A stretch of 64,000 nucleotides of DNA from DASSFZ01 sp035292585 (GCA_035292585.1 DATDPU010000039.1:21057-85056); one strand, 5' to 3'. Positions 32,885 to 41,325 are shown, numbered from the stretch's first letter. A program made the numbers and translations. Notes: generated from the sequence alone by a model not told the origin.

Positions 32885-35800
32885 ACAGCCAGACCGGGCG
32901 TTGCCTCTCGCCATTCTTCCAACAGATTCTTGACGGTCACTTCCCAGTCAAACGCCTGCTTGCTTGCTCCTGAGGTTGCCAGGTTCGCGGCGTGCAGGCC
33001 GGGTATCAGCGTCCCAACGAGCTGTTGAGCTTTTTTCTGAGTGAGTTTCTCGCCGGCGGGGTGGGCCAGCACGAGCGACAATAGCTCTATCGCTTTTTCC
33101 CGCCTTCCCGTTTGCATGAGAAGACTCGCGGCGCCTACCAATGTGTCAAGCGCCCGTGGCGCGGCTTGCGTTCTTAATGCAATCTCAAGCGCTTCCGAGT
33201 AATAAGCCCGGGCTTCCGCATACGCTGCTTGCGCCGTGCTCACATCGCCTAAGAAGGTCAGCGCAAACGACATACCCGCGGCGTGGCCGATTTCTCGGAA
33301 GATCAGCAAGCTGTCCTGATGGTATTGCCTGGCTGCGTCGTACGCGCCTCGCGCCAGTGCGACCTCACCCAAACAGGTCAAGCTGATGGCAATGCCTCGT
33401 TGGTCTTCGATCTCGCGGTAAATCTCCAGACTTTCGCCGTAGCGCTGTTGAGCGTCCGCGTAGGCTTCACACAAGAAGGCGTTCTGCCCCAGGTTGTTGA
33501 GCGAGGAAGCAATGCCGCGCCTGTCGCCGAGCTCGCGCCGGATAGCCAGGCTTTCTTCATAGTCGCTTGCCGCTTCAGCGTAGCGCCCGGTCACATCCAG
33601 AATGATGCCCAGGTGATTGAGCGACTCAGCGACCCCCCAGCGATCGTCCAGCCGTCTGCGGATGGATAGGCTCGCCTCATGGCATTGTAACGCTTCAGGG
33701 TACTCACCTAAGTCGTAGGCGGCGTGTCCTAACCGGTAAAACGCGGAGGCGATGCCCCACTTGTCGCCGATTTCGCGCGAGAGATTAAGACTCGCCTGAT
33801 AACGATCTTTGGCGGCCCGATACTGACCGAGACCCTGGATCGCCGCGCCAATGCCGTTCAGCGTGGCCGCTACGCTCTGCTTATCGTTCAAGGCTTGATA
33901 AAGCGCCAGGCTTTCATGCAGAGTCTGTGCGGCGCTCTCGTAGGCGCCGCGCTGTACATCGAGAGCGCTCAACCGGCCCAGGGCGAAGGCGAGGTCGGCG
34001 CGAGCGTCCAGGCCGCGCAGAACGGGAAGGCTATCGTCCAGCAGACGTTGGGCCTGGTCATAAGCCAGCTGGCGAATGCAGAAGCCGGCCTGCCGCGCCA
34101 TCAACTGCGCGAGAATCCGGGTTGCCTGCGCCGGCAACTCTCTGGCTGCCAGTTGCTCGACCGCAACTCGGAAAGCCTCTTCCCCTTCTTTGACCCAGCC
34201 CCGCAGATCGTAGAAGGCGTACAGTCCGGTCATGCATTGCTCGATCGCGGCAACGTCGGCTGTCGTCGCCAGCCGACGCCACGCCGCACGCACATTTCCA
34301 ATATCTGAGTCAATGACCTTGAGCGCGAGCAATTGCTCTCCGCTCCGCAGGTGCTTCTCCTGGGCCTGTACCAGCGCGGCATAATGCCGGCTGTGCCGGT
34401 CGAGCAGTTGCTCGGCGTCTGCCGATTGTTCGCTCAACTTCTCTGCGGTGTACTGCCGCAGCAATTCGTGGATGGCGTAGCGATCAGGCTGCTCGCGGCG
34501 CACCAGCGAGTGATCGACCAGACTTGCCAGGGTGGGCAACGATACCCCGGCAACCTGTTCGGCCGCCTCACGGGTAAACCCGCTGCGAAAGACGGACAGG
34601 CGTCGAAAGGCTTCCTGTTCGGCGCCGGAGAGCAAGCGCCACGATTGTTCGAACACGGCTCGCATGCTGCGCTGTAGGCCGAACGCGCCAGCCGGCGACT
34701 CGCTAAGGAAGTCGAGTCCCCGTTCGATTTCAGCTGCAATTTCGCCGGGCGACAACACGCGCATCCAGGCGGCGGCCAACTCGATCGCCAGCGGAATCCC
34801 CGCAACCAGGTTGCAGACGCGCACGATGGCCGCTTCATCTGACGGCGTCACCGCGACCGAGCGTTTGATCTGTCGCGCGACCTGAAGGAACAATTGCACC
34901 GCGCCGTATCGGTCCACGTCGCCGCGCCGAGGATCATCGGGTACGCTCAACCCTTCCAGTTCAAACACCCACTCCCCTGGCAGGTTCAAGCGCGCCCGCG
35001 AGGTTATCAGAACTTTAACGGCGGGCGCGCTCTTCAATACCTGGGCCACCCAACTTGCGCCTCTCGGAATATGCTCGAAGCCATCCAATATCAAGAGCAT
35101 TTCTTTTCCGCGCAGATAGTCGAGCAGCTGGGTGTTCGAATCCCCCTTTTCGGAAAACGTGAAACCGAGTGCGCTGGCGACCGCTGTGACGAGTGAACTC
35201 GGTGTGTCCAAAGACGCCAGCGGGACGAAATAGACTCCGTTCAGGAAATCGCTCTCCTCGCGTTCCGCAACTCGCAGCGCCAGCCGCGTCTTGCCTATGC
35301 CGCCCAGCCCGACGAGCGTCAACAGCCGGCAGTCGGAATCGGCGAGTCGTCCGGCGATCTCGGCCAGTTCGTCCTCTCGGCCGACGAAGGGTGTGGGTGG
35401 AGGCGGCAGGCCGCGCGTGTGGCGCGGTGTTTCTCGCGCCGCTTGAATCCGCTCGTACAGGGCGCGTGTCTCCTCGGATGGCTTGACGCCTAACTCCTCG
35501 AGGAGAACCTGGCGGCACGCCTCGTATTGCGCCAGCGCTGCGCTGTGCTGCCCGCTACGCGCCAGGCTGCGCATCACCTGCCGGTGCGCCTCCTCGCGCC
35601 ACGGCTCCAGTTCCAATTGGCGGCGCGCATAGAATAGCGCGCGCTCCTGCTCGCCGTGTTGACGGTGATACTCGGCCAGGTGATACAGCGCCTCCAGCGC
35701 GCGGCGATGCAACCCCTCGCGGCGGACGACAGCCCATTCCGAGAACGCGACGCTTTCTTCCAGGAAGAACCCCTGCAGAAAGTCTCCCCGATACAGGTCG

Positions 35801-36213
35801 GCCGCTTCGCGCAACTGCTCGATGCAGGTGCGGCAGGTTTCGAGCCGGCGGTGGCCGTGCGCGTCGCCGGCAGCCAGCCGCCCGGTGAACACCGACACGT
35901 CTAGCCACGCATTTGAAGCGGAATTGAACTGGATGGTTTCGGGGGTGAGGTTCAGCACGGGTGGATCGGCGTCGCCGTCGCCGATAGCCTGGCGCAGGCG
36001 GTGAAGCGCCAGGCGCAGGTTATTGCGCGCCGTTTGATCGGGCACCTCGGGCCACAGCAGCCCGGCGAGCGCCTCCCGGCGATGCGGGCGATCGGCTTCC
36101 AGCGCCAGGTAGGCTAACAAAGCCCGCACCTTGTCCGAGCGGAACTCGGTGACCGGTTGGCCGTCGAGCGTAACTTGATAGGGACCTAGCAGGTGAAGCG
36201 ACAGGTGCGACAT
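32881..36213 (-). CDS. AfsR/SARP-like STAND regulator: BTAD, NB-ARC ATPase and TPR repeats
   Basis: A cytosolic signalling ATPase of 1110 residues. The first 90 residues form the winged-helix DNA-binding domain (HLLGPYQVTLDGQPVTEF, NNLRLALHRLRQAI), followed by the BTAD helical domain to about 250 (LEPWREEAHRQVMRSLARSG). FVGREDELAEI leads into NB-ARC with Walker A LVGLGGIGKTRLAL near residue 300, Walker B LLILDGFEHI and GIPLAIELAAAWMRVL. From about 600 there are at least nine TPR units (for example AKDRYQASLNLSREIGDKWG). Such proteins switch on target genes when the TPR part senses a signal. ATG 36213 is chosen since the fold begins MSHLSLHLLGPY. Its neighbours are candidate targets. Confidence 0.92.
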   Translation of the reverse strand: MSHLSLHLLGPYQVTLDGQPVTEFRSDKVRALLAYLALEADRPHRREALAGLLWPEVPDQTARNNLRLALHRLRQAIGDGDADPPVLNLTPETIQFNSASNAWLDVSVFTGRLAAGDAHGHRRLETCRTCIEQLREAADLYRGDFLQGFFLEESVAFSEWAVVRREGLHRRALEALYHLAEYHRQHGEQERALFYARRQLELEPWREEAHRQVMRSLARSGQHSAALAQYEACRQVLLEELGVKPSEETRALYERIQAARETPRHTRGLPPPPTPFVGREDELAEIAGRLADSDCRLLTLVGLGGIGKTRLALRVAEREESDFLNGVYFVPLASLDTPSSLVTAVASALGFTFSEKGDSNTQLLDYLRGKEMLLILDGFEHIPRGASWVAQVLKSAPAVKVLITSRARLNLPGEWVFELEGLSVPDDPRRGDVDRYGAVQLFLQVARQIKRSVAVTPSDEAAIVRVCNLVAGIPLAIELAAAWMRVLSPGEIAAEIERGLDFLSESPAGAFGLQRSMRAVFEQSWRLLSGAEQEAFRRLSVFRSGFTREAAEQVAGVSLPTLASLVDHSLVRREQPDRYAIHELLRQYTAEKLSEQSADAEQLLDRHSRHYAALVQAQEKHLRSGEQLLALKVIDSDIGNVRAAWRRLATTADVAAIEQCMTGLYAFYDLRGWVKEGEEAFRVAVEQLAARELPAQATRILAQLMARQAGFCIRQLAYDQAQRLLDDSLPVLRGLDARADLAFALGRLSALDVQRGAYESAAQTLHESLALYQALNDKQSVAATLNGIGAAIQGLGQYRAAKDRYQASLNLSREIGDKWGIASAFYRLGHAAYDLGEYPEALQCHEASLSIRRRLDDRWGVAESLNHLGIILDVTGRYAEAASDYEESLAIRRELGDRRGIASSLNNLGQNAFLCEAYADAQQRYGESLEIYREIEDQRGIAISLTCLGEVALARGAYDAARQYHQDSLLIFREIGHAAGMSFALTFLGDVSTAQAAYAEARAYYSEALEIALRTQAAPRALDTLVGAASLLMQTGRREKAIELLSLVLAHPAGEKLTQKKAQQLVGTLIPGLHAANLATSGASKQAFDWEVTVKNLLEEWREATPGLAV

Positions 36214-36288
36214 GGGCGGTGGAAACGTTTTGGAAACGGCAAGAGCGGATACTGCACGCAAGTCAAGCGTAAGCAGGCCAGAACTACA

Positions 36289-36522
36289 ATGCCCGAAGAC
36301 CAACCCAGTTACCTATCGTACCTGATCCGCCTCTGGCAGGTGAAGCGCAGAGGTCAGCCAAACTGGCAGGCATCGCTCGAAAGCCCGATTACCGGACAGC
36401 GGCAAGGCTTTCCGAACCTGGCGGCGTTGTTCGCCTTCATCACGGCGCAGACATGCCCGCCGTTCGATCGGGCCAATGCCGACCCGCTTCAGGCGCGCGA
36501 TGATGCAAGTGAGTTGGAATAA
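36289..36522 (+). CDS. Small protein divergent from the BTAD regulator
   Basis: A 77-residue soluble protein, MPEDQPSYLSYLIRLWQVKR followed by WQASLESPITGQRQGFPNLA and LFAFITAQTC. The pattern (Tyr/Leu strand, Trp-Arg-Val/Gln-Val, Trp-x-Ala-Ser-Leu-Glu, Gly-Phe...Leu...Leu-Phe-Ala-Phe) looks like a small beta-alpha domain. I have no family name for it, although I believe similar short proteins are encoded next to BTAD regulators in related genomes; that is recollection, not shown here. ATG 36289 was chosen over an upstream in-frame start because the sequence before it is basic and featureless. Confidence 0.65.
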   Translation: MPEDQPSYLSYLIRLWQVKRRGQPNWQASLESPITGQRQGFPNLAALFAFITAQTCPPFDRANADPLQARDDASELE

Positions 36523-36694
36523 GGGCGTGGCTGACTGCGCGAAAGTATAGCACGAAGTCGGAAAGTATGAGACATCCGTAACGTGGGAGGATAGCGCTAT
36601 CGCACACTTGAACAGCGAACTTTCAGCCTTGATGCCAGCCGGATCAACGGCTGGCAAGTTTGAATCCAAAACGATGGCCAGTGAGGAGGTCAAC

Positions 36695-37225
36695 ATGAAC
36701 CGCAACCGTATGTTTAGATCCGTCGCCGCGCTGGTGCTGATGGCATTCATTGTAGCGGTCGGTATCGCAGCTGCCGCCCGTTCAACGAAGGTAACGACCA
36801 GCGCCGCTGAAGCCCTGGCCGCGTGGCGGCTGGGTGAGCATTCCGCCAGTCAAGCCGCGAGCACAATTGGGGATGCCCTGGCCGCGTGGCGGCAAGGCGA
36901 AAAACAAGCCGGGGGCGCCAATAGTTTGGCTCCGTACAGCGCGGCTGCGATCGATCGCTACCTGCGGCTCAAGCAACTCGGTGGTCGCTCGCCGCGCGTC
37001 GATCGGGCGTTGATCGAGTGGCGGCAGGGCGAGCAACACGCCGGCAAAGCTGCGCTCCCCAAGAACCTCGACCGGGGACCGGAATTGTGGACACCCGGCG
37101 CGCGCCAGACCTCAAGCGCAGTGGCGCTTGAGCCGCACGAGCGTAACCCATTGCTCAGCGCGTACCGGCAGCGCGAGCAATGGGCCTCGGATTCGGCGCA
37201 GGCACTTTCAAGGAGGGCAAGATGA
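36695..37225 (+). CDS. Secreted protein with WRxGE repeats
   Basis: A 176-residue exported protein: a basic start MNRNRMFRS, a hydrophobic helix (about 9-28, ALVLMAFIVAVGIAAAA) that is either a cleaved signal peptide or an anchor, then mature sequence rich in Ala, Gln and Arg. A short unit recurs at residues 44-49 (WRLGEH), 65-70 (WRQGEK), 109-114 (WRQGEQ) and, degenerate, 157-162 (YRQREQ). The first two repeats share 18 identical bases (36813-36830 and 36876-36893). GAGGAGG supports ATG 36695. Its stop overlaps the next gene by four bases. I recognise no described family; the role could be peptide signalling or an envelope coat. Confidence 0.72.
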   Translation: MNRNRMFRSVAALVLMAFIVAVGIAAAARSTKVTTSAAEALAAWRLGEHSASQAASTIGDALAAWRQGEKQAGGANSLAPYSAAAIDRYLRLKQLGGRSPRVDRALIEWRQGEQHAGKAALPKNLDRGPELWTPGARQTSSAVALEPHERNPLLSAYRQREQWASDSAQALSRRAR

Positions 37226-37413
37226 ATAACGATTTCAGCTACCAGCAGCTCTACGCAGCGCACCGTCAAGACCTGATGCGAGAGGCGGAAGTCGGTTGGC
37301 AGCTCAAGGCGGCGGGGGTTGACCGACCGGGCCTGTCGATGAGGAGGCTGGTGTTGAAGGTGATTGGCGCGCTGCGGGCTGCATTGCTGATCGCGCAGGG
37401 CTTCGCAGGTTGA
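37222..37413 (+). CDS. 63-residue protein coupled to the WRxGE gene
   Basis: The start overlaps the preceding stop (ATGA) and AAGGAGGG lies 6 bases upstream, so translation is strongly coupled. The product begins MNNDFSYQQLYAAHRQDLMR, continues EAEVGWQLKAAGVDRPGLSM and ends with an amphipathic or weakly hydrophobic helix (IGALRAALLIAQGFAG). It contains no known domain. The coupling suggests that it works with the WRxGE protein, for example as a chaperone or membrane partner; this is inference. Confidence 0.7.
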   Translation: MNNDFSYQQLYAAHRQDLMREAEVGWQLKAAGVDRPGLSMRRLVLKVIGALRAALLIAQGFAG

Positions 37414-37434
37414 ACACCAAACTAGGAGATCCAA

Positions 37435-38376
37435 ATGACAACCATGAAAGCAGTGCGTATCCATGCGTACGGCGCTACTGATGTCCTCACTTATGAAGAT
37501 GCCCTACGTCCAAGTCCGGGCGCGGGCGAAGTGCTCATCCGCGTGTATGCCACCACCGTCAACCCCTTCGACTGTGCGGCGCGGGCGGGTTATCTGTCGG
37601 CCTACTTTAACTATAGCCTGCCGTTGATTCTGGGCACCGATGTGTCGGGGGTCATCGAAGAGGTCGGAGCGGGAGTTACGAACTTTGCGCCGGGCGACAA
37701 CGTGTATACGCGGGCCGGTGTGACATGCGATGGCGCATACGCCGAATATGTGGTGGTTCCGGCGTCGGATGTCGCAGCCAAACCGCAATCCCTCGACCAT
37801 CTTCACGCCGCGGCTCTGCCGCACGCGATTCTCACGGCGTGGCAAGCGCTCTTTGAGGCGGCCCAGCTGGCGCCAGGCCAGACCGTTCTGATCCACGGCG
37901 CGGCGGGCGGGGTCGGTCACGTGGCCGTCCAACTCGCCCAGTTGCGCGGGGCTAGAGTGATCGGAACGGCCTCGATCAATCTGGATTTCCTGCGAGAACT
38001 CAACGTGGATCAAGCGATCGATTACGCCACGACGCCGTTTGAAACGGTTGCGCGTGACGTGGACGTGGTGCTGGACACCGTCGGCGGCGATACACAGCAA
38101 CGCTCGTGGGGCGTGCTCAAACCTGGCGGCATCCTGCTCTCCACCGTTCAAGCGCCTTCGGAAGAAATGGCGGCGACCCACGGTGTCCGCCAGCAGATGA
38201 TTGCCTCGGCGCCGCCGATTGGACCGACCTTGACGGAGGTGGCCGGGCTGGTGGAGAGTGGACGGATCAAGCCGATGGTCTCTCTGATTCTCCCGCTTGC
38301 AGACATCCGCAAAGCGCACACTTTGATCGAGGGCCGGCATACACGGGGCAAGATTGCTCTGCAGGTGGTGTCGTGA
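37435..38376 (+). CDS. NADPH:quinone reductase-type MDR oxidoreductase
   Basis: A 313-residue zinc-independent medium-chain dehydrogenase/reductase. MKAVRIHAYGATDVLTYEDA is the GroES-like start, VNPFDCAARAGYL the substrate region, ILGTDVSGVIEEVG the structural turn, and VLIHGAAGGVGHVAVQLAQL (motif AAGGVG) the NADPH-binding Rossmann fold. It lacks the catalytic zinc cysteine, like QOR enzymes and enoyl reductases. It would reduce quinones or alpha,beta-unsaturated carbonyls; the substrate is not clear. CTAGGAGATCC precedes ATG 37435, 21 bases after the 63-residue gene, so it may share that transcript. Confidence 0.9.
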   Translation: MTTMKAVRIHAYGATDVLTYEDALRPSPGAGEVLIRVYATTVNPFDCAARAGYLSAYFNYSLPLILGTDVSGVIEEVGAGVTNFAPGDNVYTRAGVTCDGAYAEYVVVPASDVAAKPQSLDHLHAAALPHAILTAWQALFEAAQLAPGQTVLIHGAAGGVGHVAVQLAQLRGARVIGTASINLDFLRELNVDQAIDYATTPFETVARDVDVVLDTVGGDTQQRSWGVLKPGGILLSTVQAPSEEMAATHGVRQQMIASAPPIGPTLTEVAGLVESGRIKPMVSLILPLADIRKAHTLIEGRHTRGKIALQVVS

Positions 38377-38798
38377 GGTTGGGCATGTATCTTCAAATCT
38401 AATAACCATTGGCGCTAATTTCAGCCGAAGTGCTTCGTAGTTTAGTCCTTTGTGGACGTTGGAGTGGAGCCAGACGCGTACGAGGCATATATAAGCGCGC
38501 CTGACTATAACTACGATGGTTCCGAATAACACAACGGTTCCTCAAAGAGCCGCAACCCTGCGTAGAAGGCGTGAGCCTGTCCGGGGCAATGCATGGCAGG
38601 GCGAGAACCTATATCACGGCCAAGGCCGGCGTATCCTCTACGATACAGAGGCGCGCGGCTCGTAGCGTGATATTGTGCGAGCCATTGAAATAAGTAAACC
38701 ATACCCGCAATCGCAAGTTGGGCCGGCCAGTCGTGGACGCTGCGCTTAACCTACGTTCTCCCGGCCAACATGCTGTAATCCCATGGGAGGATAGCAAC
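38377..38798. other. 422-base gap without a gene
   Basis: No coding frame is supported on either strand. The composition is more A/T-rich than average. A CCTTTGTGGAC half-repeat lies at 38436-38458. The remainder would be a long leader or upstream region for the 106-residue protein; no known riboswitch or RNA motif was recognised. Confidence 0.55.
38436..38458. repeat. CCTTGTGGGC repeat, single worn arm
   Basis: CGTAGTTTAGTCCTTTGTGGACG differs at only three positions from the reverse complement of one arm of the 31869-31942 element. The second arm is missing, so this is a fragment. Confidence 0.7.
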
Positions 38799-39119
38799 AT
38801 GGCCCGCTCGATCCGTGTTCTCTATCGTGGCGTACAAGGAAGAGTACGCCGTAACTTCAACTGGCCCCCCATTAACAAGAATTCTGCAGTCGTGATCACG
38901 GCGGCGCAGTGGTCTTTCGCAGGCGGAATCTTCGGCCCCACCGTCGGTAGACCGCATCTCGGTGAGGCGAATGTCTATGTGACCAATATTGGCCCACACG
39001 ATCCCGAACCCGACTCGGGCGGAGTTGAGTTCCATCTTCATGTCGATTGGGATTCTCCATTGGACGTAATCGTCACAATCTCCGTCCTGGAAGATGTTGA
39101 GGACTTCGTCATTGGGTAG
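38799..39119 (+). CDS. Unrecognised 106-residue beta-rich protein
   Basis: The product starts MARSIRVLYRGVQGRVRRNF and includes SAVVITAAQWSFAGGIFGPT, ANVYVTNIGPHDPEPDSGGV and EFHLHVDWDSPLDVIVTISV. It has a basic N-terminus, an acidic C-terminus (EDVEDFVIG) and alternating hydrophobic residues typical of a beta-sandwich. There is no signal peptide. GGGAGG is 8 bases before ATG 38799. It stands alone after a 420-base gap; codon use is slightly more relaxed than in ffh downstream. I recognise no family. Confidence 0.6.
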   Translation: MARSIRVLYRGVQGRVRRNFNWPPINKNSAVVITAAQWSFAGGIFGPTVGRPHLGEANVYVTNIGPHDPEPDSGGVEFHLHVDWDSPLDVIVTISVLEDVEDFVIG

Positions 39120-39318
39120 GCGAAGTCTTTGCGTCAGCGGGCTAAGCCGCGCCGCCAGACGATGGCTCGCCCAAGTCCGCCGACCGCGTCGCGTTCGGAG
39201 GGGTCTCGCGCCGGTGTTGTATCTTTTAGTAGAGTAGACTTGCCGGTGATCGAGTCCGGCCATCAGCGACGCTTACAGCGTGTCGAGCTCGGTCGGCCTT
39301 CATATTTCAGCGCGCTTC

Positions 39319-39347
39319 TTGACGAATCCCACGCAATCGGCTACAAT
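39319..39347 (+). promoter_or_regulatory. Promoter of the ffh cluster
   Basis: TTGACG at 39319-39324, spacer 17, TACAAT at 39342-39347. Transcription would start near 39354, giving a leader of about 50 bases that contains the hairpin at 39362-39390. Between 39120 and 39318 no gene or other signal is evident. Confidence 0.8.
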
Positions 39348-39361
39348 CCCCGTCCGCAGAG

Positions 39362-39390
39362 ACCTGCCAGGTCTTCATGACCTGGCAGGT
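39362..39390 (+). repeat. Perfect 12-bp hairpin in the ffh leader
   Basis: ACCTGCCAGGTC (39362-39373) and GACCTGGCAGGT (39379-39390) pair perfectly across a TTCAT loop, 13 bases before the ffh ATG. It could restrict ribosome access or be one of the dispersed palindromes; a shorter relative AGACCTGCGAGGTCT is at 3848-3862. Confidence 0.75.
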
Positions 39391-39403
39391 TTGGTTAAGT
39401 CCC

Positions 39404-40732
39404 ATGTTCGAGAGCCTGACCGAGAAACTCAATACCATCTTCAAAAAGCTCTCGCGCAAAGGCGTGCTGACTGAAGCCGACGTCGACGAGGCGCTGCGCG
39501 AGGTCCGCCTGGCGCTGCTTGAGGCCGACGTTCATTTCAAGGTCGTGAAAGATTTTCTCGCCCGCGTGCGCGCGAAGGCCGTCGGCGAAGAGGTGCATCG
39601 CGCACTCTCGCCGGGGCAACAGGTCGTTAAAATCGTTCACGCCGAGCTGTTGACCACGCTGGGGCAGGCCGCCCCGCTCGACCTGACCGGCTCCGCCCCG
39701 CACGTGATCATGCTCGTCGGCCTGCAAGGTTCCGGCAAGACGACGACGGCGGCCAAGCTCGCGCTCAAGCTCAGCGGCAGCGGTCACCGGCCGCTGCTCG
39801 TCGCCGCCGATACCTATCGGCCCGCCGCCGTGACCCAACTCGAAACGTTAGGCCGGCAGTTGAATATCCCGGTGCACAGCGAAGGCGCCCAAGCCGCGCC
39901 GGTCAAGATTTGCGAGAACGGCCTGCGGCTGGCCCGGCAGGACACTTACGATATCGTCATCCTCGATACGGCCGGGCGGCTGGCGATCGACGAGCAGATG
40001 ATGGCTGAGATCGAGACGATCAAGCGCGCGACCCAGCCGCGCGAGGTGATGCTCGTCGCCGATGCGATGACCGGCCAGGATGCGGTGCGCACGGCCGAGG
40101 AGTTTCACAAGCGCGTCGGGTTGACCGGCTTGACGCTGACCAAGGCCGACGGCGATGCGCGCGGCGGCGCGGCGATTAGCATTCGCGCGGTGACCGGGGT
40201 GCCGATCAAATTTCTGGGCATCGGCGAGAAGGTCGATGCGCTGGAGCCGTTCCACCCCGATCGCATGGCAACGCGCATCCTCGGCATGGGCGACATGCTG
40301 ACGCTGATCGAAAAGGCGCAGACCACATTCGATCAGGGGGAAGCCGAGAAAGCGGCCGAGAAATTCATGTCGGCCCAGTTCGACTTTGAGGACTTCCTGG
40401 CCCAGATGCAGCAGGTGAAGAAGCTGGGACCGCTGTCGCAAATCCTCGATATGCTGCCGGGGATGGGCCAGCTGAAGGCGCAGGTGGACCCGGTCGAGGC
40501 CGAAGTGCAGCTGAAGAAGACCGAGGCGATCATTCACTCGATGACGATTGCCGAGCGGCGCGACCCCGACCTGCTCAACGGTTCACGCAAGCGCCGCATT
40601 GCGCGCGGCAGCGGGACGACCGTGCAGGATATCAACCAGTTGGTCCGGCAGTTCCGCGAGATGCAGCGCATGCTGAAGCAACTGAACAGCGGGCGGGGCA
40701 AGGGCCTGCTGAAGATGTTCGGCGGACGATAA
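39404..40732 (+). CDS. ffh: Signal recognition particle protein Ffh (SRP54)
   Basis: The GTPase that binds signal sequences and SRP RNA and delivers ribosomes to FtsY. It has 442 residues: N domain (FESLTEKLNTIFKKLSRKGV), G domain with LVGLQGSGKTTTAAKLA (G1), DTYRPAAVTQL, LDTAGRLAIDEQMMAE (G3), VADAMTGQDAV, TKADGDARGGAAIS (G4) and GIGEKVDALEPFHPDR, and a Met-rich M domain (LPGMGQLK, LNGSRKRRIARGSGTTVQDI). ATG 39404 gives the family N-terminus; the few codons upstream are not conserved. It begins a co-directional cluster with rpsP, khpA and rimM. No SRP RNA gene was recognised nearby. Confidence 0.97.
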   Translation: MFESLTEKLNTIFKKLSRKGVLTEADVDEALREVRLALLEADVHFKVVKDFLARVRAKAVGEEVHRALSPGQQVVKIVHAELLTTLGQAAPLDLTGSAPHVIMLVGLQGSGKTTTAAKLALKLSGSGHRPLLVAADTYRPAAVTQLETLGRQLNIPVHSEGAQAAPVKICENGLRLARQDTYDIVILDTAGRLAIDEQMMAEIETIKRATQPREVMLVADAMTGQDAVRTAEEFHKRVGLTGLTLTKADGDARGGAAISIRAVTGVPIKFLGIGEKVDALEPFHPDRMATRILGMGDMLTLIEKAQTTFDQGEAEKAAEKFMSAQFDFEDFLAQMQQVKKLGPLSQILDMLPGMGQLKAQVDPVEAEVQLKKTEAIIHSMTIAERRDPDLLNGSRKRRIARGSGTTVQDINQLVRQFREMQRMLKQLNSGRGKGLLKMFGGR

Positions 40733-40773
40733 CCGACCCGCCGACTAACCAACTAACCAACAGGAGTCACCAC

Positions 40774-41172
40774 GTGGTTCGAATCAGACTGCGCCGTGTG
40801 GGCGCGAAGAAGGAACCGGTCTATCGCATCGTCGTGGCCGATGTCGAAGCGCCGCGCGATGGCCGCTTCATCGAAATCATCGGCCAGTACAACCCGCGCA
40901 CGACGCCGGAGACGGTGATCGTCGACGAGAGCCGGGCCTTGTACTGGCTGAAGGTCGGCGCGCAGCCCACCGAGAGTGTGCTGCAGCTATTCACCAAACG
41001 CGGCACCATGAATCGTTTTGAGCGGCTGCGCCAGGGCGAGGCGGTAGACACGTTGCTCGCCGAGGCCGAGGAAGCCAACAAGACTGCGCGCGCGATCAGC
41101 CCGCAGACGCGCCAAAGCGGCAGCGTTCCCAGCAAAAAGAAGGCCGAGGCCGAGGCTGCGCCGCCGTCGTAA
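40774..41172 (+). CDS. rpsP: 30S ribosomal protein S16 with extended tail
   Basis: A small-subunit assembly protein that binds 16S rRNA. VRIRLRRVGAKKEPVYRIVV and GRFIEIIGQYNPRT are unmistakable. The family core is about 80-90 residues; here 132, the extra being a Glu/Ala/Lys-rich tail (LLAEAEEANKTARA to KKKAEAEAAPPS). The start is GTG 40774 with CAGGAG 9 bases upstream. The order ffh-rpsP-khpA-rimM is conserved in many bacteria. Confidence 0.97.
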   Translation: MVRIRLRRVGAKKEPVYRIVVADVEAPRDGRFIEIIGQYNPRTTPETVIVDESRALYWLKVGAQPTESVLQLFTKRGTMNRFERLRQGEAVDTLLAEAEEANKTARAISPQTRQSGSVPSKKKAEAEAAPPS

Positions 41173-41188
41173 CTGATCAAACGTTTGA

Positions 41189-41287
41189 CCACGGATAACA
41201 CCGACACCTGCACTTGCGCGCAGCGCAAGCGCGGTGCAAGTGTGTCACGGATGGAGGTATTGATTTTGAAATCCGTGTAATCCGTGG
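41189..41287. repeat. ACACCTGC...GCAAGTGT hairpin repeat, copy 2
   Basis: CCACGGAT (41189-41196) and ATCCGTGG (41280-41287) are outer arms. Inside, ACACCTGCAC (41204-41213) faces GTGCAAGTGT (41234-41243) with one mismatch, and CTTGCGC/GCGCAAG (41213-41219, 41223-41229) makes the tip. It lies between rpsP and khpA and parallels 15668-15749. Confidence 0.8.
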
Positions 41288-41325
41288 CAGCTGTGGTTAT
41301 ATGCTCTTTGGCGGGAGACTGCTGA

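Noticed and set aside
39120..39403. An SRP RNA gene next to ffh
   Set aside because: The conserved SRP RNA domain IV signature is not found in the gap.
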